Below, in pieces: positions 1 through 8,585 of a stretch of DNA of 34,953 bases. The notes beneath the pieces were generated by a model. The model was not told the origin of the DNA. It saw only the letters and a program-made list of their open reading frames with translations, and made no database searches. The translations under genes and the position numbers were made by a program. The stretch's first letter is position 1. The number at the start of each line of letters is the position of its first letter. This stretch comes from an uncultured Acidimicrobiales bacterium (lineage in GTDB: Bacteria > Actinomycetota > Acidimicrobiia > Acidimicrobiales > SZUA-35): positions 1 through 34,953 of the forward strand of contig CALGOA010000204.1 of NCBI GenBank assembly GCA_937958015.1. The letters run 5' to 3'.

Positions 1-1371
1 GTCAGAACACACCATGGTCCTGATGGTGATAGCGGTGTCGAACGTGCCGTTGAATCCGAAGTACCCGACGACGCCTGAGTAAGGGCCCCGCTTCATCGGC
101 TCCAGTTCGTCGATGATCTCCATAGCCCGAACCTTGGGAGCACCCGACACCGTTCCGGCCGGCATGGTGGCCCGCAACACATCGACCACCGAAGCCTCGG
201 ACCGAAGGTCACCCTCGACCTGGCTGGTGAGGTGCATCACGTGGCTGTACTCTTCGAGCGACATCATCTCGGTGACCTCGAGCGAGCCGAACTCGACCAC
301 TCGGCCCAGATCGTTGCGGGCCAGGTCGACCAGCATGACGTGTTCGGCCCGTTCCTTCGGATCTTCCGCCAGCTCGGCCGCCAGGCGGCGATCGTGGGCG
401 TCATCACGCCCCCGGAATCGGGTGCCGGCGATCGGGCGTGAGGTGACGCGCCCCTGCTGTACCTGCACAAGCGGTTCGGGCGAACAACCCACCAGGCTGA
501 GTTCGGGCGACCGCAACAGGTACATGTAGGGGCTGGGGTTGATCTGTCGAAGGACTCGGTAGACGTCGACGTCCTCGGCCTCGAGCGGAAATTCGAATCG
601 CTGCGATAACACCACCTGGAAGATGTCGCCGGCGACGATGTACTCCTTGGCGGCCCGCACGGCGTCCTGGTACAACCCAGAGCCGAGCGAGGACTTCACG
701 TCCGGCAACGTTTGGTCCTCGGACAATTGCAGCAGCGGCTCGTCGACCGGCCGGGCACCGTCGGAGGCCAGCGCGTGCAGCCGTTCGAGGGCGCCGTCAT
801 AGGCCGAATCGATCTGTTCATCGGTGGCATCCTCGGGCAGGATTGCCACCGAGGCCAGAAGAACCCGTTGCCGCCAATGGTCATATGCGGCGATGTCACC
901 GACGACATCAACGACCGCATCGGGATAGTTCCGATCGTCGTGGGGCGGGTTCGGTAGATGTTCCACTTCGCGAACCACGTCGTAACCGAAGAACCCCACC
1001 AGGCCGGCGCCCAATGGAGGGTCCTCGGGATTCGACGGTGAACTAAGCACCCGGTTTAGGTGGTCGACCGCCGCAAGGATGCCCTGGCCGGTTGGAAGAT
1101 CAGGAACTGCTAGATCGCCGTTCACCTCGATGTCGAGACCATGGGCGACCAGAGTGGCTAAAGGTCGACGGCCCATGAACGAATACCGACTCCAGCGCTC
1201 GCCGTGTTCTGCGGACTCGAGAAGGAAACCCGGCTCGTCGCCAACACACCGGAGGAACCCGCTGATCGGCGTTGTCATATCGGCGAGCAGTTCAGCTCGC
1301 ACGGGGATGGCGCGATGCTCCTTTGCGGTGGCGGCAAACGCAGCACGGTCGAGATCGACGATGAGGGTCAC
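1..1371 (-). CDS. trpE: Anthranilate synthase component I (C-terminus cut by window edge)
   Basis: Makes anthranilate from chorismate and ammonia or glutamine, the first committed step of tryptophan synthesis, normally with a TrpG subunit not seen here. 457 residues are visible of a usual ~500; the C-terminus lies beyond base 1. The N-terminal regulatory part shows FLLES and [10 protein letters not shown], the region that binds tryptophan for feedback inhibition. The chorismate-binding core shows [17 protein letters not shown] (about residues 401-417) followed by [11 protein letters not shown]. The GTG start at 1371 overlaps the hisI stop by 4 nt (GTGA), so the two genes are probably translationally coupled. 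It is the last visible gene of the his cluster, linking histidine and tryptophan synthesis. A paralogue such as PabB is less likely given the feedback motif. Confidence 0.93.
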   Translation of the reverse strand, partial: MTLIVDLDRAAFAATAKEHRAIPVRAELLADMTTPISGFLRCVGDEPGFLLESAEHGERWSRYSFMGRRPLATLVAHGLDIEVNGDLAVPDLPTGQGILAAVDHLNRVLSSPSNPEDPPLGAGLVGFFGYDVVREVEHLPNPPHDDRNYPDAVVDVVGDIAAYDHWRQRVLLASVAILPEDATDEQIDSAYDGALERLHALASDGARPVDEPLLQLSEDQTLPDVKSSLGSGLYQDAVRAAKEYIVAGDIFQVVLSQRFEFPLEAEDVDVYRVLRQINPSPYMYLLRSPELSLVGCSPEPLVQVQQGRVTSRPIAGTRFRGRDDAHDRRLAAELAEDPKERAEHVMLVDLARNDLGRVVEFGSLEVTEMMSLEEYSHVMHLTSQVEGDLRSEASVVDVLRATMPAGTVSGAPKVRAMEIIDELEPMKRGPYSGVVGYFGFNGTFDTAITIRTMVCSD

Positions 1372-1706
1372 GATGGGTTCGTCTCGATCGGAGTGAAGAA
1401 ACAATTCCTTGCACCGGTATGGCAGGCCGGCCCCGCTGCATCAACCTGAACGAGGATCGTGTCGCCATCGCAGTCGAGTGCGATCGACCGCACCGTCTGG
1501 GTGTTCCCGGACGTGGCACCCTTGCGCCACAACTCCTGACGGGAGCGGCTCCAGAACACCGTCTCGCCCCGCTCGATCGTGAGCTGCAACGACTCCTCGT
1601 TCATCCACGCCATCATCAGCACTTCGCCCGATGCTGCGTCCTGCACGATCGCCGGGATCAGACCGGCGGCATCGAATTGGATCTGCGGCGTCTCCTCCGC
1701 GCTCAC
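1368..1706 (-). CDS. hisI: Phosphoribosyl-AMP cyclohydrolase
   Basis: Opens the purine ring of phosphoribosyl-AMP in histidine synthesis, in the cytoplasm. The 112-residue protein is the single-domain form, without the HisE pyrophosphohydrolase. The family block around [17 protein letters not shown] (residues 52-68) is intact. The metal-binding residues are present: DCDGD (D78, C79, D80, D82) and the C-terminal cysteines C95 and C102 in CHTGARNC. The start overlaps the end of the GroES-like gene by 4 nt and the stop overlaps trpE by 4 nt, so it sits in a tightly coupled groES-hisI-trpE unit. Confidence 0.95.
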   Translation of the reverse strand: MSAEETPQIQFDAAGLIPAIVQDAASGEVLMMAWMNEESLQLTIERGETVFWSRSRQELWRKGATSGNTQTVRSIALDCDGDTILVQVDAAGPACHTGARNCFFTPIETNPS

Positions 1707-2029
1707 AGGTACAGCCCGGTCGGTGAGTCGTCCAGGCGTTCGGCCGCGACGGCATGGATATCCCGCTCGCGCAGCATGATGTAGTCCTGTCCGCCGACCT
1801 CAACCTCGTACCGGTCCTCAGGATTGAACAACACGCGATCGTTCAGCTGCATCGAGCGCACGTTGGGTCCATGGGCCACGACCTCGGCCCAGGTGAGCCG
1901 TTTGCCGACCTGAGCGGTAGCCGGGATCAAAATCCCTCCGGTGCTCTTGCGTTCACCGTCGGGCCCTTCCAGCTTCACCAGAACGCGATCGTTCAGCATC
2001 TTGATCGGTAGGCGACCGTTGTCTTCCAC
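1703..2029 (-). CDS. GroES-like co-chaperonin (Cpn10 family)
   Basis: A 108-residue Cpn10 fold protein. It shows the N-terminal [11 protein letters not shown] strand, a mobile-loop sequence [12 protein letters not shown] like that by which GroES contacts GroEL, and the C-terminal [12 protein letters not shown] motif. A short extra tail ([14 protein letters not shown]) follows the usual family end. No groEL is adjacent; the gene lies between hisF and hisI, which suggests a secondary GroES-like protein rather than the partner of the main groEL operon. GTG start. A TATCCT box lies exactly 7 nt upstream of the GTG within the 35-nt gap after hisF, so this gene, hisI and trpE may have their own leaderless transcript. 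Function beyond the fold is unknown. Confidence 0.85.
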   Translation of the reverse strand: MEDNGRLPIKMLNDRVLVKLEGPDGERKSTGGILIPATAQVGKRLTWAEVVAHGPNVRSMQLNDRVLFNPEDRYEVEVGGQDYIMLRERDIHAVAAERLDDSPTGLYL

Positions 2030-2036
2030 CGGTCGA

Positions 2037-2042
2037 AGGATA
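2037..2042 (-). promoter_or_regulatory. Putative -10 box (TATCCT) for the groES-like/hisI/trpE unit
   Basis: TATCCT is separated by 7 nt from the GTG at 2029, which places transcription initiation on the start codon. No clear -35 is visible. The same spacing recurs at eight other genes in the window. Confidence 0.5.
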
Positions 2043-2064
2043 CTGGCTGGCCTCGTCTCCGGGC

Positions 2065-2829
2065 TCAGGGCCGGACGACGATGCCCGCCTTCGAGAGGTG
2101 GGCCTTCGCGTCGCCGACGGTGTGCTCGCCGAAGTGGAAGATGCTGGCGGCCAGGACCGCATCGGCACCGGCTTCGTCGGCGCCCTCCACCAGATGATCA
2201 AGCGTTCCCACTCCGCCGGAGGCAACGACCGGAATGTTCACCCGATCCACAACCGCACGGGTGAGAGCCAACTCAAATCCGTCCTTGGTTCCGTCCCGGT
2301 CCATCGAGGTGAGCAGAATTTCGCCGGCACCGCGGCGTTCGGCCTCTACAGCCCAGTCGATCGCGTCGACCCCCGAAGCATTGCGGCCGCCGTGGGTGAA
2401 GACCTCGTAGCCGTTGGTGGTGTTCTCCGATGCGCGAGCATCGATGGCCACGACACAACACTGCGAACCGAACTCGTCCGCGATCTCGGTGATCAGTTCC
2501 GGCCGATTGAGTGCCGCCGACATGATCGAGACCTTGTCGGCGCCAGCCCGCAACAGTCGGCGTGCATCATCGACCGATCGAACCCCTCCCCCGATCGTGA
2601 AGGGAATAAAAACCGCCTCGGCGACGGCCGCTGCCATGGCGACGGTGGTGTCCCGCTTTTCATGGGATGCGGTGATGTCGAGGAAGACCAGTTCGTCAGC
2701 CCCCTGTGCGTCGTACGCCGCCGCCAACTCGACCGGATCGCCAGCGTCGCGGATGTCGACGAAGTTGACGCCTTTCACGACCCGCCCCTTGTCGACATCG
2801 AGGCACGGGATGACGCGCACAACCTTCAT
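2065..2829 (-). CDS. hisF: Imidazole glycerol phosphate synthase cyclase subunit
   Basis: Forms IGP and AICAR from PRFAR, using ammonia channelled from HisH. A 254-residue (beta/alpha)8 barrel of normal length. The two catalytic aspartates are in place: D11 in [13 protein letters not shown] and D130 in [10 protein letters not shown]. The phosphate-binding IGGGVRS loop and the second half-barrel [11 protein letters not shown] are also intact. The start overlaps the hisA stop by 4 nt. Its partner HisH is encoded two genes upstream in the same transcript. Confidence 0.97.
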   Translation of the reverse strand: MKVVRVIPCLDVDKGRVVKGVNFVDIRDAGDPVELAAAYDAQGADELVFLDITASHEKRDTTVAMAAAVAEAVFIPFTIGGGVRSVDDARRLLRAGADKVSIMSAALNRPELITEIADEFGSQCCVVAIDARASENTTNGYEVFTHGGRNASGVDAIDWAVEAERRGAGEILLTSMDRDGTKDGFELALTRAVVDRVNIPVVASGGVGTLDHLVEGADEAGADAVLAASIFHFGEHTVGDAKAHLSKAGIVVRP

Positions 2830-3569
2830 CGGTTCGCCTCCAACAACTCGACCGCCTGAGCCACGGTGAAGGCACCCTCGTAGATGGCCTTGCCGGTGAT
2901 CACACCTTCGAGATGCCGAACCCCCGAATCGGTAGCGGCGGAGAGTCCGGCGAGCCGCACGAGATCATCGATCGAGCCAACGCCGCCCGAGGCGATGAGC
3001 GGAATCGGCGACGTGTTGAGCAGATCGGCCAGACCACCGGCGTCGGGGCCCTCCATCGTTCCGTCCCGAGCGATGTCGGTTGCGATGATCGCAGCGACGC
3101 CGACGTCGGCGAAACGGTCAGCTGCGTCGGCGACCGTTACATCGGTGGTTTCGGTCCAGCCGTGGGTGGCGACCATTCCGTCGCGAGCGTCCAAGCCGAC
3201 CGCAACCGGCTGCCGGGCGGCAACCGCCGCCACGAGTTCGGGATTCTCAACCGCCGCAGTACCGATCACGACCCGGGTGACGCCGAGGTCGTGCAGGGCT
3301 GCGGCGGCGTCGACGGTACGCACTCCCCCGCCGACCTGGACCGGCACATCGACTGCATCACACACCGCAGCGATCGATGCGTGATTGGTTGCGGTGCCGG
3401 AGCGGGCTGCGTCGAGATCCACCATGTGGATCCACTTCGCACCCTCCTCGACGAACAGCCGGGCCTGGGCTGCGGGGTCCTGGTGGTACGTGGTGGCCTG
3501 GTCGTAGTCGCCTTTGAGAAGTCGAACGCAGGCGCCTCCGAGGAGGTCGATGGCGGGATACAGAATCAT
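2826..3569 (-). CDS. hisA: ProFAR isomerase (HisA)
   Basis: Isomerises the aminoaldose ProFAR to PRFAR, fourth step of the pathway. The start chosen is the ATG of [12 protein letters not shown] at 3569, which overlaps the hisH stop region by 4 nt; an upstream in-frame extension would lie inside hisH. 247 residues, half-barrel duplicated like HisF. Catalytic aspartates are visible as D8 (AIDLLGG) and D127 (VGLDARDG). In many actinobacteria this gene encodes the dual-function PriA (HisA plus TrpF); the loop [13 protein letters not shown] looks closer to ordinary HisA, but specificity cannot be settled by eye. Confidence 0.95.
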   Translation of the reverse strand: MILYPAIDLLGGACVRLLKGDYDQATTYHQDPAAQARLFVEEGAKWIHMVDLDAARSGTATNHASIAAVCDAVDVPVQVGGGVRTVDAAAALHDLGVTRVVIGTAAVENPELVAAVAARQPVAVGLDARDGMVATHGWTETTDVTVADAADRFADVGVAAIIATDIARDGTMEGPDAGGLADLLNTSPIPLIASGGVGSIDDLVRLAGLSAATDSGVRHLEGVITGKAIYEGAFTVAQAVELLEANR

Positions 3570-4189
3570 CGGTTGTCTCCGGTAAGTGTTTCGACCCAAT
3601 TGCCCAGCAGGGCCAGGCCCGCGGTGGAGGATTTCTCGGGATGGCACTGGGTAGCCCACACGTTGTCCTGGGCAACGATGGCGGTCACGTCGCCGCCGTA
3701 TTCGACGGTTGCCACGGTGGACCCACCCGCAGGAGCGGCGTAGGAATGGACGAAGTAGAGCCAGGGATCACCAAGTCCGGCCACAGACGGATGATCCGGC
3801 TGTAGAAGGTTCAGCCGGTTCCATTGCATCTGCGGACGTTTCACACCGTCGGGAAGCAGTTGGACCTCCCCGTCGAGAATGCCAAGGCCCTCAACCCCCG
3901 GTGATTCCTCGCTGCCGTTGTACAGCAACTGCATACCGACGCAGATCCCGATGAACGGACGGCCACTTGCTGCGGCACCGATCGCCTGTTCCGCGAGCCC
4001 GGTGGTGTGGAGAGCTCGCATGCATGCGCCGAACGCGCCAACGCCAGGAAGGACCACGCCGGTCGCGTCGGCGATCAGACCGGGATCGGCGGTCAGGTGC
4101 GCATCGGCGCCCATCCGGATCAACGCCTTCTGGGCTGAACGTAGATTTCCGATTCCGTAGTCGAGGACCGCAACGAGCGGAGCGCTCAC
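3566..4189 (-). CDS. hisH: Imidazole glycerol phosphate synthase glutaminase subunit
   Basis: Class I glutamine amidotransferase that supplies ammonia to HisF. 207 residues. The catalytic triad is complete: nucleophile C83 in GICVGMQLL, and H183/E185 in QCHPEKSS. LPGVGAFGACM (around residues 48-57) and FVHSYAAP are further family blocks. It overlaps both neighbours, hisB and hisA, by 4 nt. Confidence 0.97.
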   Translation of the reverse strand: MSAPLVAVLDYGIGNLRSAQKALIRMGADAHLTADPGLIADATGVVLPGVGAFGACMRALHTTGLAEQAIGAAASGRPFIGICVGMQLLYNGSEESPGVEGLGILDGEVQLLPDGVKRPQMQWNRLNLLQPDHPSVAGLGDPWLYFVHSYAAPAGGSTVATVEYGGDVTAIVAQDNVWATQCHPEKSSTAGLALLGNWVETLTGDNR

Positions 4190-4776
4190 AACACGCCCTT
4201 CGTCGACGGAATCCCAGCGGCGTCCTCGACGCGCACCGCGTCGCGCAGCGTCCGGGCCAGGCCTTTGAAGCTGGCCTCGATGATGTGGTGGACGTTGGAT
4301 CCGTACTGGAGTTCGACGTGCAGGGTGATACCTGCTGCGGTGGCGAAACTCTGCATCACGTGTTCGGCCAGCGACGGGTCGAACGGTGGTGTGCCCAGCG
4401 GAATCGCCTCGGGCATATCGACCCGCCAGACGAAGTAGGGGCGCCCGGAGAGATCGACCGCTACTCGAACCAGCGCCTCATCGAGCGGGTAGAAGCCACT
4501 GGCGAACCGGCGAACACCAGCTTTGTCGCCGAGCGCTTCCCGAAAGACCTCGCCGATCACGATTGCCGAGTCCTCGACGGTGTGGTGGGCATCGATGTGA
4601 ATGTCGCCTTCGGCGTGAACCTTCAGATCGAAACCGCCGTGGCGACCCAACTGATCGAGCATGTGGTCATAGAACGGAATGCCGGTGTTGATGTCGGTCT
4701 GGCCGGTGCCGTCGAGATCGATCGAGACCTCGATCGACGTTTCCTTGGTGGAGCGGGATGTAGACGCTGAACGCAC
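4186..4776 (-). CDS. hisB: Imidazoleglycerol-phosphate dehydratase
   Basis: Dehydrates IGP to imidazole acetol phosphate; a manganese enzyme forming 24-mers. 196 residues, the monofunctional type without the histidinol-phosphatase domain. The metal-binding blocks DHMLDQLGRHGG and DAHHTVEDSAI are intact, as is the C-terminal HHIIEASFKGLARTL. The start is taken as the GTG at 4776 (MRSASTSRSTKETS), because family members begin shortly before the TKETSI strand. An open frame extends to 4878 but carries unrelated sequence and would overlap the small gene upstream. No good ribosome site is visible before 4776, so the start is the weak point. Confidence 0.93.
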   Translation of the reverse strand: MRSASTSRSTKETSIEVSIDLDGTGQTDINTGIPFYDHMLDQLGRHGGFDLKVHAEGDIHIDAHHTVEDSAIVIGEVFREALGDKAGVRRFASGFYPLDEALVRVAVDLSGRPYFVWRVDMPEAIPLGTPPFDPSLAEHVMQSFATAAGITLHVELQYGSNVHHIIEASFKGLARTLRDAVRVEDAAGIPSTKGVL

Positions 4777-4838
4777 CGGACCAGTGTGCCGTTCACGGCG
4801 CCCATTCGCAGCGAAATCTTGTGGCTGGTTATCCGGGT

Positions 4839-5021
4839 TCAGCGGTTGCGAAGCGTGGCGTTGAATCGACGGGCACACGATTGGAGCTGGCGTTCGATGT
4901 CGAGAAGGGCGATCGCCATCTCGTCATTCTCGCCCGCCTTCTCGGTCTCACCCTCGAGTCGGACGATGAGTTCATCGAGGCTCATAGCAATCGTTCCCAA
5001 CGCAACCCGATCAAGACTCAC
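4839..5021 (-). CDS. Small conserved-looking protein upstream of hisB (60 aa), function unknown
   Basis: I do not recognise this protein. It is 60 residues, acidic and apparently helical, with a heptad-like stretch (DELIVRLEGETEKAGENDEM) and a basic end (CARRFNATLRNR), so a short helical hairpin or coiled coil is plausible. A TAGCGT box stands exactly 7 nt before the GTG at 5021, as in other leaderless genes here; this supports both the gene and its start. An alternative start is the ATG at 4985, preceded by GGGA. It would be the first gene of the hisBHAF transcript, 62 nt ahead of hisB. No run of histidine codons is present, so it is not an obvious attenuator peptide. Confidence 0.55.
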   Translation of the reverse strand: MSLDRVALGTIAMSLDELIVRLEGETEKAGENDEMAIALLDIERQLQSCARRFNATLRNR

Positions 5022-5028
5022 CCCGAGA

Positions 5029-5034
5029 ACGCTA
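5029..5034 (-). promoter_or_regulatory. Putative -10 box (TAGCGT) of the small ORF/hisBHAF transcript
   Basis: TAGCGT with 7 nt to the GTG at 5021, the spacing of a leaderless promoter. It lies in the divergent his intergenic region. Confidence 0.5.
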
Positions 5035-5085
5035 CCGGCATGGCGTTTGTTGCCGGTAATGACACCGAGCCGAAAAGATCACCGA

Positions 5086-5163
5086 CGCCCCCGAAGGGGC
5101 GCCGGCGGCGCAATTCGGGGCGGCGGATCCCCAAATCGCTGCTACCAGGTGGCGGGAACCTGG
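5086..5163. other. Hairpin-rich spacer ahead of hisD
   Basis: Two perfect inverted repeats lie here: CGCCCC-CGAA-GGGGCG at 5086-5101 (6-bp stem, tetraloop) and CCAGGT-N7-ACCTGG at 5145-5163. Neither is followed by a T-tract, so neither is an obvious terminator. They could be an operator, a leader structure of hisD or chance in GC-rich DNA. Confidence 0.3.
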
Positions 5164-5169
5164 TGTGGG

Positions 5170-5175
5170 TAACAT
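5170..5175 (+). promoter_or_regulatory. Possible -10 box (TAACAT) for hisD
   Basis: An AT-rich TAACAT stands out in a GC-rich spacer divergent from the his cluster. It would start transcription near 5183, upstream of both candidate hisD starts. No convincing -35. Confidence 0.3.
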
Positions 5176-5283
5176 AACTCAAGTCGAATCGCTGCGTGGT
5201 GGATGGTCACCGGTTTCACTCAGGGTGCTTTTTTGCCGCGCACGACTCTCTGGTCAAGGGCCCGGATTGTTACCGTTGAACAG

Positions 5284-6576
5284 GTGCTGAACAAACTGGA
5301 TCTTCGTGGTCGCGGGGCCGATATCGCCGCCCTTCTCCCTCGACCCAACCTCTCCGAGGACGAGCCCAATGCCGCGGTAGCGAACATCATCGCAGCTGTC
5401 CGGAACGAAGGTGACCAGGCGATCCGTCGATTCACCGCCACCTTCGACGGAGTCGACAGCGCCGACTTCCGGGTGAGCCCCGACGAGATTCAGGCTGGGC
5501 TGGACTCGATCGACGCGGGCCTGCGTGCGGCCCTGGAAACCGCAATCGAGAACGTCCGGGTCTTCCACGAGCACCAGCTGCGCGACGAAGAGGTCGTCGA
5601 GCGAAACGGTATGACGATTCGCGCCTACCAGACCCCGGTCCGCCGGGCCGGTTTGTACGTGCCAGGAGGCCGCGCCGTCTACCCGAGCACCGTCGTCATG
5701 ACCGCCGTTCCCGCTCGGGTGGCGGGCGTCGATGAAATCGCTCTCTGTGTCCCGCCAGACCGTTCCACCGGGCGGGTCTCCCCCGTCGTTCTGGCCGCAG
5801 CAGCGCTCTCGGGAGTTGATGAGGTCTATGCGATCGGCGGAGCGCAGGCGATTGCCGCCATGGCCTATGGCACCGCCACCGTGGAACCGGTCGACGTGAT
5901 CGCCGGTCCCGGCAACATCTACGTGGCACTAGCGAAGCAGCAGGTCGCCGGTGATGTCGGCATCGCAGCAGCGTTCGCTGGCCCTTCCGAGGTTGTCGTC
6001 GTGGCCGACGAGACCGCCAATCCCGGATTCGCTGCGATCGACGTAATCGTCCAAGCCGAACATGGGCCGGACGGTCTGGCGTGGTTGGTCACCTGGGACG
6101 AAGCCGTCGCCGACGCCGTCTGTGCTGCCGGTGATGACTACCTGCTCACCTCGCCCCGCGCCGACGATGTCCGAAGCACACTGGCCGAAGGTGGGTACGT
6201 CGCCCTCGTGGACGACCGGGCGGCCGCTCTCGCCGTCATCGACGCCATCGCTCCCGAACACCTCGAACTTCAGATCACCGACGCCGAGGCGATGGGTCGG
6301 ATGGTTCGAAATGCGGGCGCCATCTTCTGTGGTCACCTCGCACCGGCGTCGGTTGGCGACTACATCGCAGGGCCCAGCCACGTTCTTCCGACCTACGGAT
6401 CGGCCCGTTTCGCCTCCGCCCTCACCGTGACCGACTTCGTGCGCGACCACCACCTCGTCACGATCGAGCAGGCTGCGATCGACGAACTCGGCCCTCACGT
6501 CATCGCATTGGCCGAGGTCGAAGGGCTCGCGGCCCATGCCGAGTCGGTCCGTCGTCGACTCATAGATCCTTCCTGA
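5284..6576 (+). CDS. hisD: Histidinol dehydrogenase
   Basis: Oxidises L-histidinol to L-histidine in two NAD-dependent steps; zinc enzyme, last of the pathway. Family blocks in order: VPGGRAVYPSTVVM, GGAQAIAAMAYGT, DVIAGPGNIYVA, GPSEVVVVADE, AEHGPDG, IAPEHLEL (general base E/H pair) and HLAPASVGDYIAGPSH. The start is chosen at GTG 5284, giving MLNKLDLRG and 430 residues, as usual for the family. An ATG at 5203 would add 27 unrelated residues and has GGTGG directly against it with no spacer. It is divergent from the rest of the his cluster and followed after 18 nt by mshD. Confidence 0.93.
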   Translation: MLNKLDLRGRGADIAALLPRPNLSEDEPNAAVANIIAAVRNEGDQAIRRFTATFDGVDSADFRVSPDEIQAGLDSIDAGLRAALETAIENVRVFHEHQLRDEEVVERNGMTIRAYQTPVRRAGLYVPGGRAVYPSTVVMTAVPARVAGVDEIALCVPPDRSTGRVSPVVLAAAALSGVDEVYAIGGAQAIAAMAYGTATVEPVDVIAGPGNIYVALAKQQVAGDVGIAAAFAGPSEVVVVADETANPGFAAIDVIVQAEHGPDGLAWLVTWDEAVADAVCAAGDDYLLTSPRADDVRSTLAEGGYVALVDDRAAALAVIDAIAPEHLELQITDAEAMGRMVRNAGAIFCGHLAPASVGDYIAGPSHVLPTYGSARFASALTVTDFVRDHHLVTIEQAAIDELGPHVIALAEVEGLAAHAESVRRRLIDPS

Positions 6577-6582
6577 AGCTCC

Positions 6583-6588
6583 TAGGCT
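6583..6588 (+). promoter_or_regulatory. Putative -10 box (TAGGCT) of mshD
   Basis: TAGGCT is separated by 6 nt from the GTG at 6595, the leaderless spacing. It lies in the 18-nt gap after hisD. Confidence 0.5.
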
Positions 6589-6594
6589 GGAGCG

Positions 6595-7482
6595 GTGCCG
6601 CTCCGACTGATCGAATCCTCCCGCGGCCACGAACTTCGAGCTGCTCTGGAACTCGGAGACCATCTGCTCAAAGAGGCCCTGGACCCCGGGCTGGTGGATG
6701 ACCGATTTCGCGGCGAACCCACCCTGGCGGCGGTGATCACCGGCGCCGACGGCGCTGACGACACCAGGGGCGTCGCCGCCATTTCGCCATCGCCGCGTCG
6801 AGACGGAAGTTCACTCCCGCCCTGGGCCATGCAGTTCATTCTGACCGACGGAGCCGAATCCGACCTGTGCGAGCTGGTGACCGGAGTTCTGCCCGACGAA
6901 GGCATCGAACTGTGGGTCCGTCCTGAACACCCGGTCATCATCGAAGAGATCGGCCGGTGTTGGCCCCAAGCGTTCAACTGCAGACGGCTGCATCTGATGT
7001 CGGTCGACCTTCCGGTCGCGACCGAACCCCTCCAGACCCGGGCCCTCGATCCCGATGACGAAGAGGATCTGGCGGCGGTGGTCCGAGTCAATAACGCCGC
7101 CTTCCATTCCCACCCGGACCAGGCCGGTATGACGATCGAGTCGGTCCGCAAGAAGCTGACTGGTATCGGCCATAGCGCCCGCGGCGTCCGACTGGCCGAG
7201 ATCGACGGTGTCATCAATGGGTTCTGTTGGACCCAGATCCACCATCAGAGGATGATCGGCGAGATCTCGGTGATCGGTCTTCACCCCGATGTCCATGGGC
7301 GAGGCCTCGGCGCACCGATGACCTCGGCCGGCCTGGACTGGTTGGCCCATCAGGGCCTCAATCTTGCCATTCTCTATGTTGAGGCGGCGAACGAACCCGC
7401 CGTGCGCAGCTATCAGCGTCTCGGTTTCACCATCACCCACGACGATGTCTCGTGGATGATCCCAGGTGGTTCCGGTGGCTGA
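6595..7482 (+). CDS. mshD: Mycothiol synthase-like GNAT acetyltransferase
   Basis: Probably acetylates Cys-GlcN-Ins to mycothiol, the low-molecular-weight thiol of actinobacteria. 295 residues with the MshD layout of two tandem GNAT domains: a degenerate N-terminal one and a C-terminal one (about 160-293) with acetyl-CoA loop HPDVHGRGLGAPMTSAGL. The stretch ILYVEAANEPAVRSYQRLGF is typical of MshD. The pattern NNAAFHSHPDQAGMT in the second domain also fits. GTG start with a TAGGCT box 6 nt ahead. The stop overlaps the rlmN start. Other tandem-GNAT acetyltransferases cannot be fully excluded. Confidence 0.85.
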   Translation: MPLRLIESSRGHELRAALELGDHLLKEALDPGLVDDRFRGEPTLAAVITGADGADDTRGVAAISPSPRRDGSSLPPWAMQFILTDGAESDLCELVTGVLPDEGIELWVRPEHPVIIEEIGRCWPQAFNCRRLHLMSVDLPVATEPLQTRALDPDDEEDLAAVVRVNNAAFHSHPDQAGMTIESVRKKLTGIGHSARGVRLAEIDGVINGFCWTQIHHQRMIGEISVIGLHPDVHGRGLGAPMTSAGLDWLAHQGLNLAILYVEAANEPAVRSYQRLGFTITHDDVSWMIPGGSGG

Positions 7483-8560
7483 CACCCCTCGTCCCGACCA
7501 ACTGGGCCGCATCCTGCGGATTCAGGAGAAACCTCGGGCCGGCATGCCCGAACGGCCGTCGCTGCTGGATCTCGATCGGGACCAACTGGCGTCGTTCCTG
7601 TCGGACGAACCGCGGTTCCGCACCGATCAGGTCTGGACCGCTGTGAATGAAAAGGGTCTCCGACCCGCCGAGATCACGTCGATTCCGCTGAAGCTGCGAG
7701 GCCGCTTGGAGCAGGAGTTCCCCGAGCCGCTCACCCTGGTCGCCCAACAGACCTCCGCCGATGAGCGCACGACGAAGTCACTCTTTGAACTGCATGGCGG
7801 AGCACAGGTCGAGACCGTGTTGATGCGGTACAACGAACGGGCCACGGTCTGTGTTTCGAGCCAGGCAGGGTGTGCGATGGCGTGCAGCTTCTGTGCCACC
7901 GGACAGGCCGGATTCGAACGCCACCTGTCGGTATCGGAGATCCTGGACCAGGTTCACTGGGCCCGACGCACCGCCGAACCTCAGCGCCTGTCGAACATCG
8001 TCTTCATGGGTATGGGTGAACCGCTCGCCAACCTCGACCGCCTGTTCGACTCCATCGATCGCATCACCGGCGAAATCGGGATCGGCGCCCGGAAGATCAC
8101 CGTGTCGACGGTCGGCATGATCCCCGCCATGGAAACCTTCGCCGAACAGAAACGGCAGGTTGGACTGGCGGTCTCGCTCCATGCCGCCAACGACGACCTC
8201 CGATCCGAACTGGTCCCCATCAATCGCAGGCACCCCATCGCCGACCTGATCGACGCCTGTCGACTGGTGCGGTCAAAGACCGGTCGGAGGGTCTCGTTCG
8301 AGTGGGCGATGATCAGCGGGGTCAACGACCGAGACTCCGATGCCCGCGAACTCGTGCGCGTCGCCCGGTCCGCCGATGCACACGTGAACCTGATTCCGCT
8401 GAACGACACCCCCGGTTATCCAACAACCGGGTCATCACCTCAACGGTTGAAGGCGTTCGCAAACGAGCTTCGGTCGAGGGACATCAATGTCACCATCAGA
8501 TCGACGATGGGCGACGACATCGATGCGGCGTGCGGGCAGTTGGCCAACCGGGACCGATAG
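7475..8560 (+). CDS. rlmN: Dual-specificity 23S rRNA/tRNA methyltransferase (radical SAM)
   Basis: Methylates C2 of A2503 in 23S rRNA and A37 in some tRNAs. The radical-SAM cluster motif CAMACSFC is at residues ~133-140, the SAM-binding GMGEPLAN follows, and a conserved C-terminal cysteine (DAACGQL, ~residue 352) supplies the methyl-carrying Cys. About 361 residues, normal length. Start taken as GTG 7475, with AGGTGG 5 nt upstream; GTG 7466 is an alternative. It overlaps the end of mshD, so the two are co-translated. Confidence 0.95.
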   Translation: MADTPRPDQLGRILRIQEKPRAGMPERPSLLDLDRDQLASFLSDEPRFRTDQVWTAVNEKGLRPAEITSIPLKLRGRLEQEFPEPLTLVAQQTSADERTTKSLFELHGGAQVETVLMRYNERATVCVSSQAGCAMACSFCATGQAGFERHLSVSEILDQVHWARRTAEPQRLSNIVFMGMGEPLANLDRLFDSIDRITGEIGIGARKITVSTVGMIPAMETFAEQKRQVGLAVSLHAANDDLRSELVPINRRHPIADLIDACRLVRSKTGRRVSFEWAMISGVNDRDSDARELVRVARSADAHVNLIPLNDTPGYPTTGSSPQRLKAFANELRSRDINVTIRSTMGDDIDAACGQLANRDR

Positions 8561-8570
8561 CCGCCGCTAC

Positions 8571-8585
8571 TTCGAGTTACTCGAA
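8571..8585. other. Short inverted repeat between convergent genes
   Basis: TTCGAG-TTA-CTCGAA, a 6-bp stem whose loop is the stop codon of the minus-strand gene. It lies just after rlmN. It has no T-tract, so a terminator role is only possible. Confidence 0.25.

Noticed and set aside
2098-4770. Long plus-strand open frames opposite hisF, hisA, hisH and hisB
   Set aside because: Shadows of four clearly identified his genes.
5141-5175. T-box or His attenuator ahead of hisD
   Set aside because: AGGTGGCGGGAACC is only loosely like the T-box antiterminator; there is no terminator with a T-tract and no leader peptide with a run of histidine codons.
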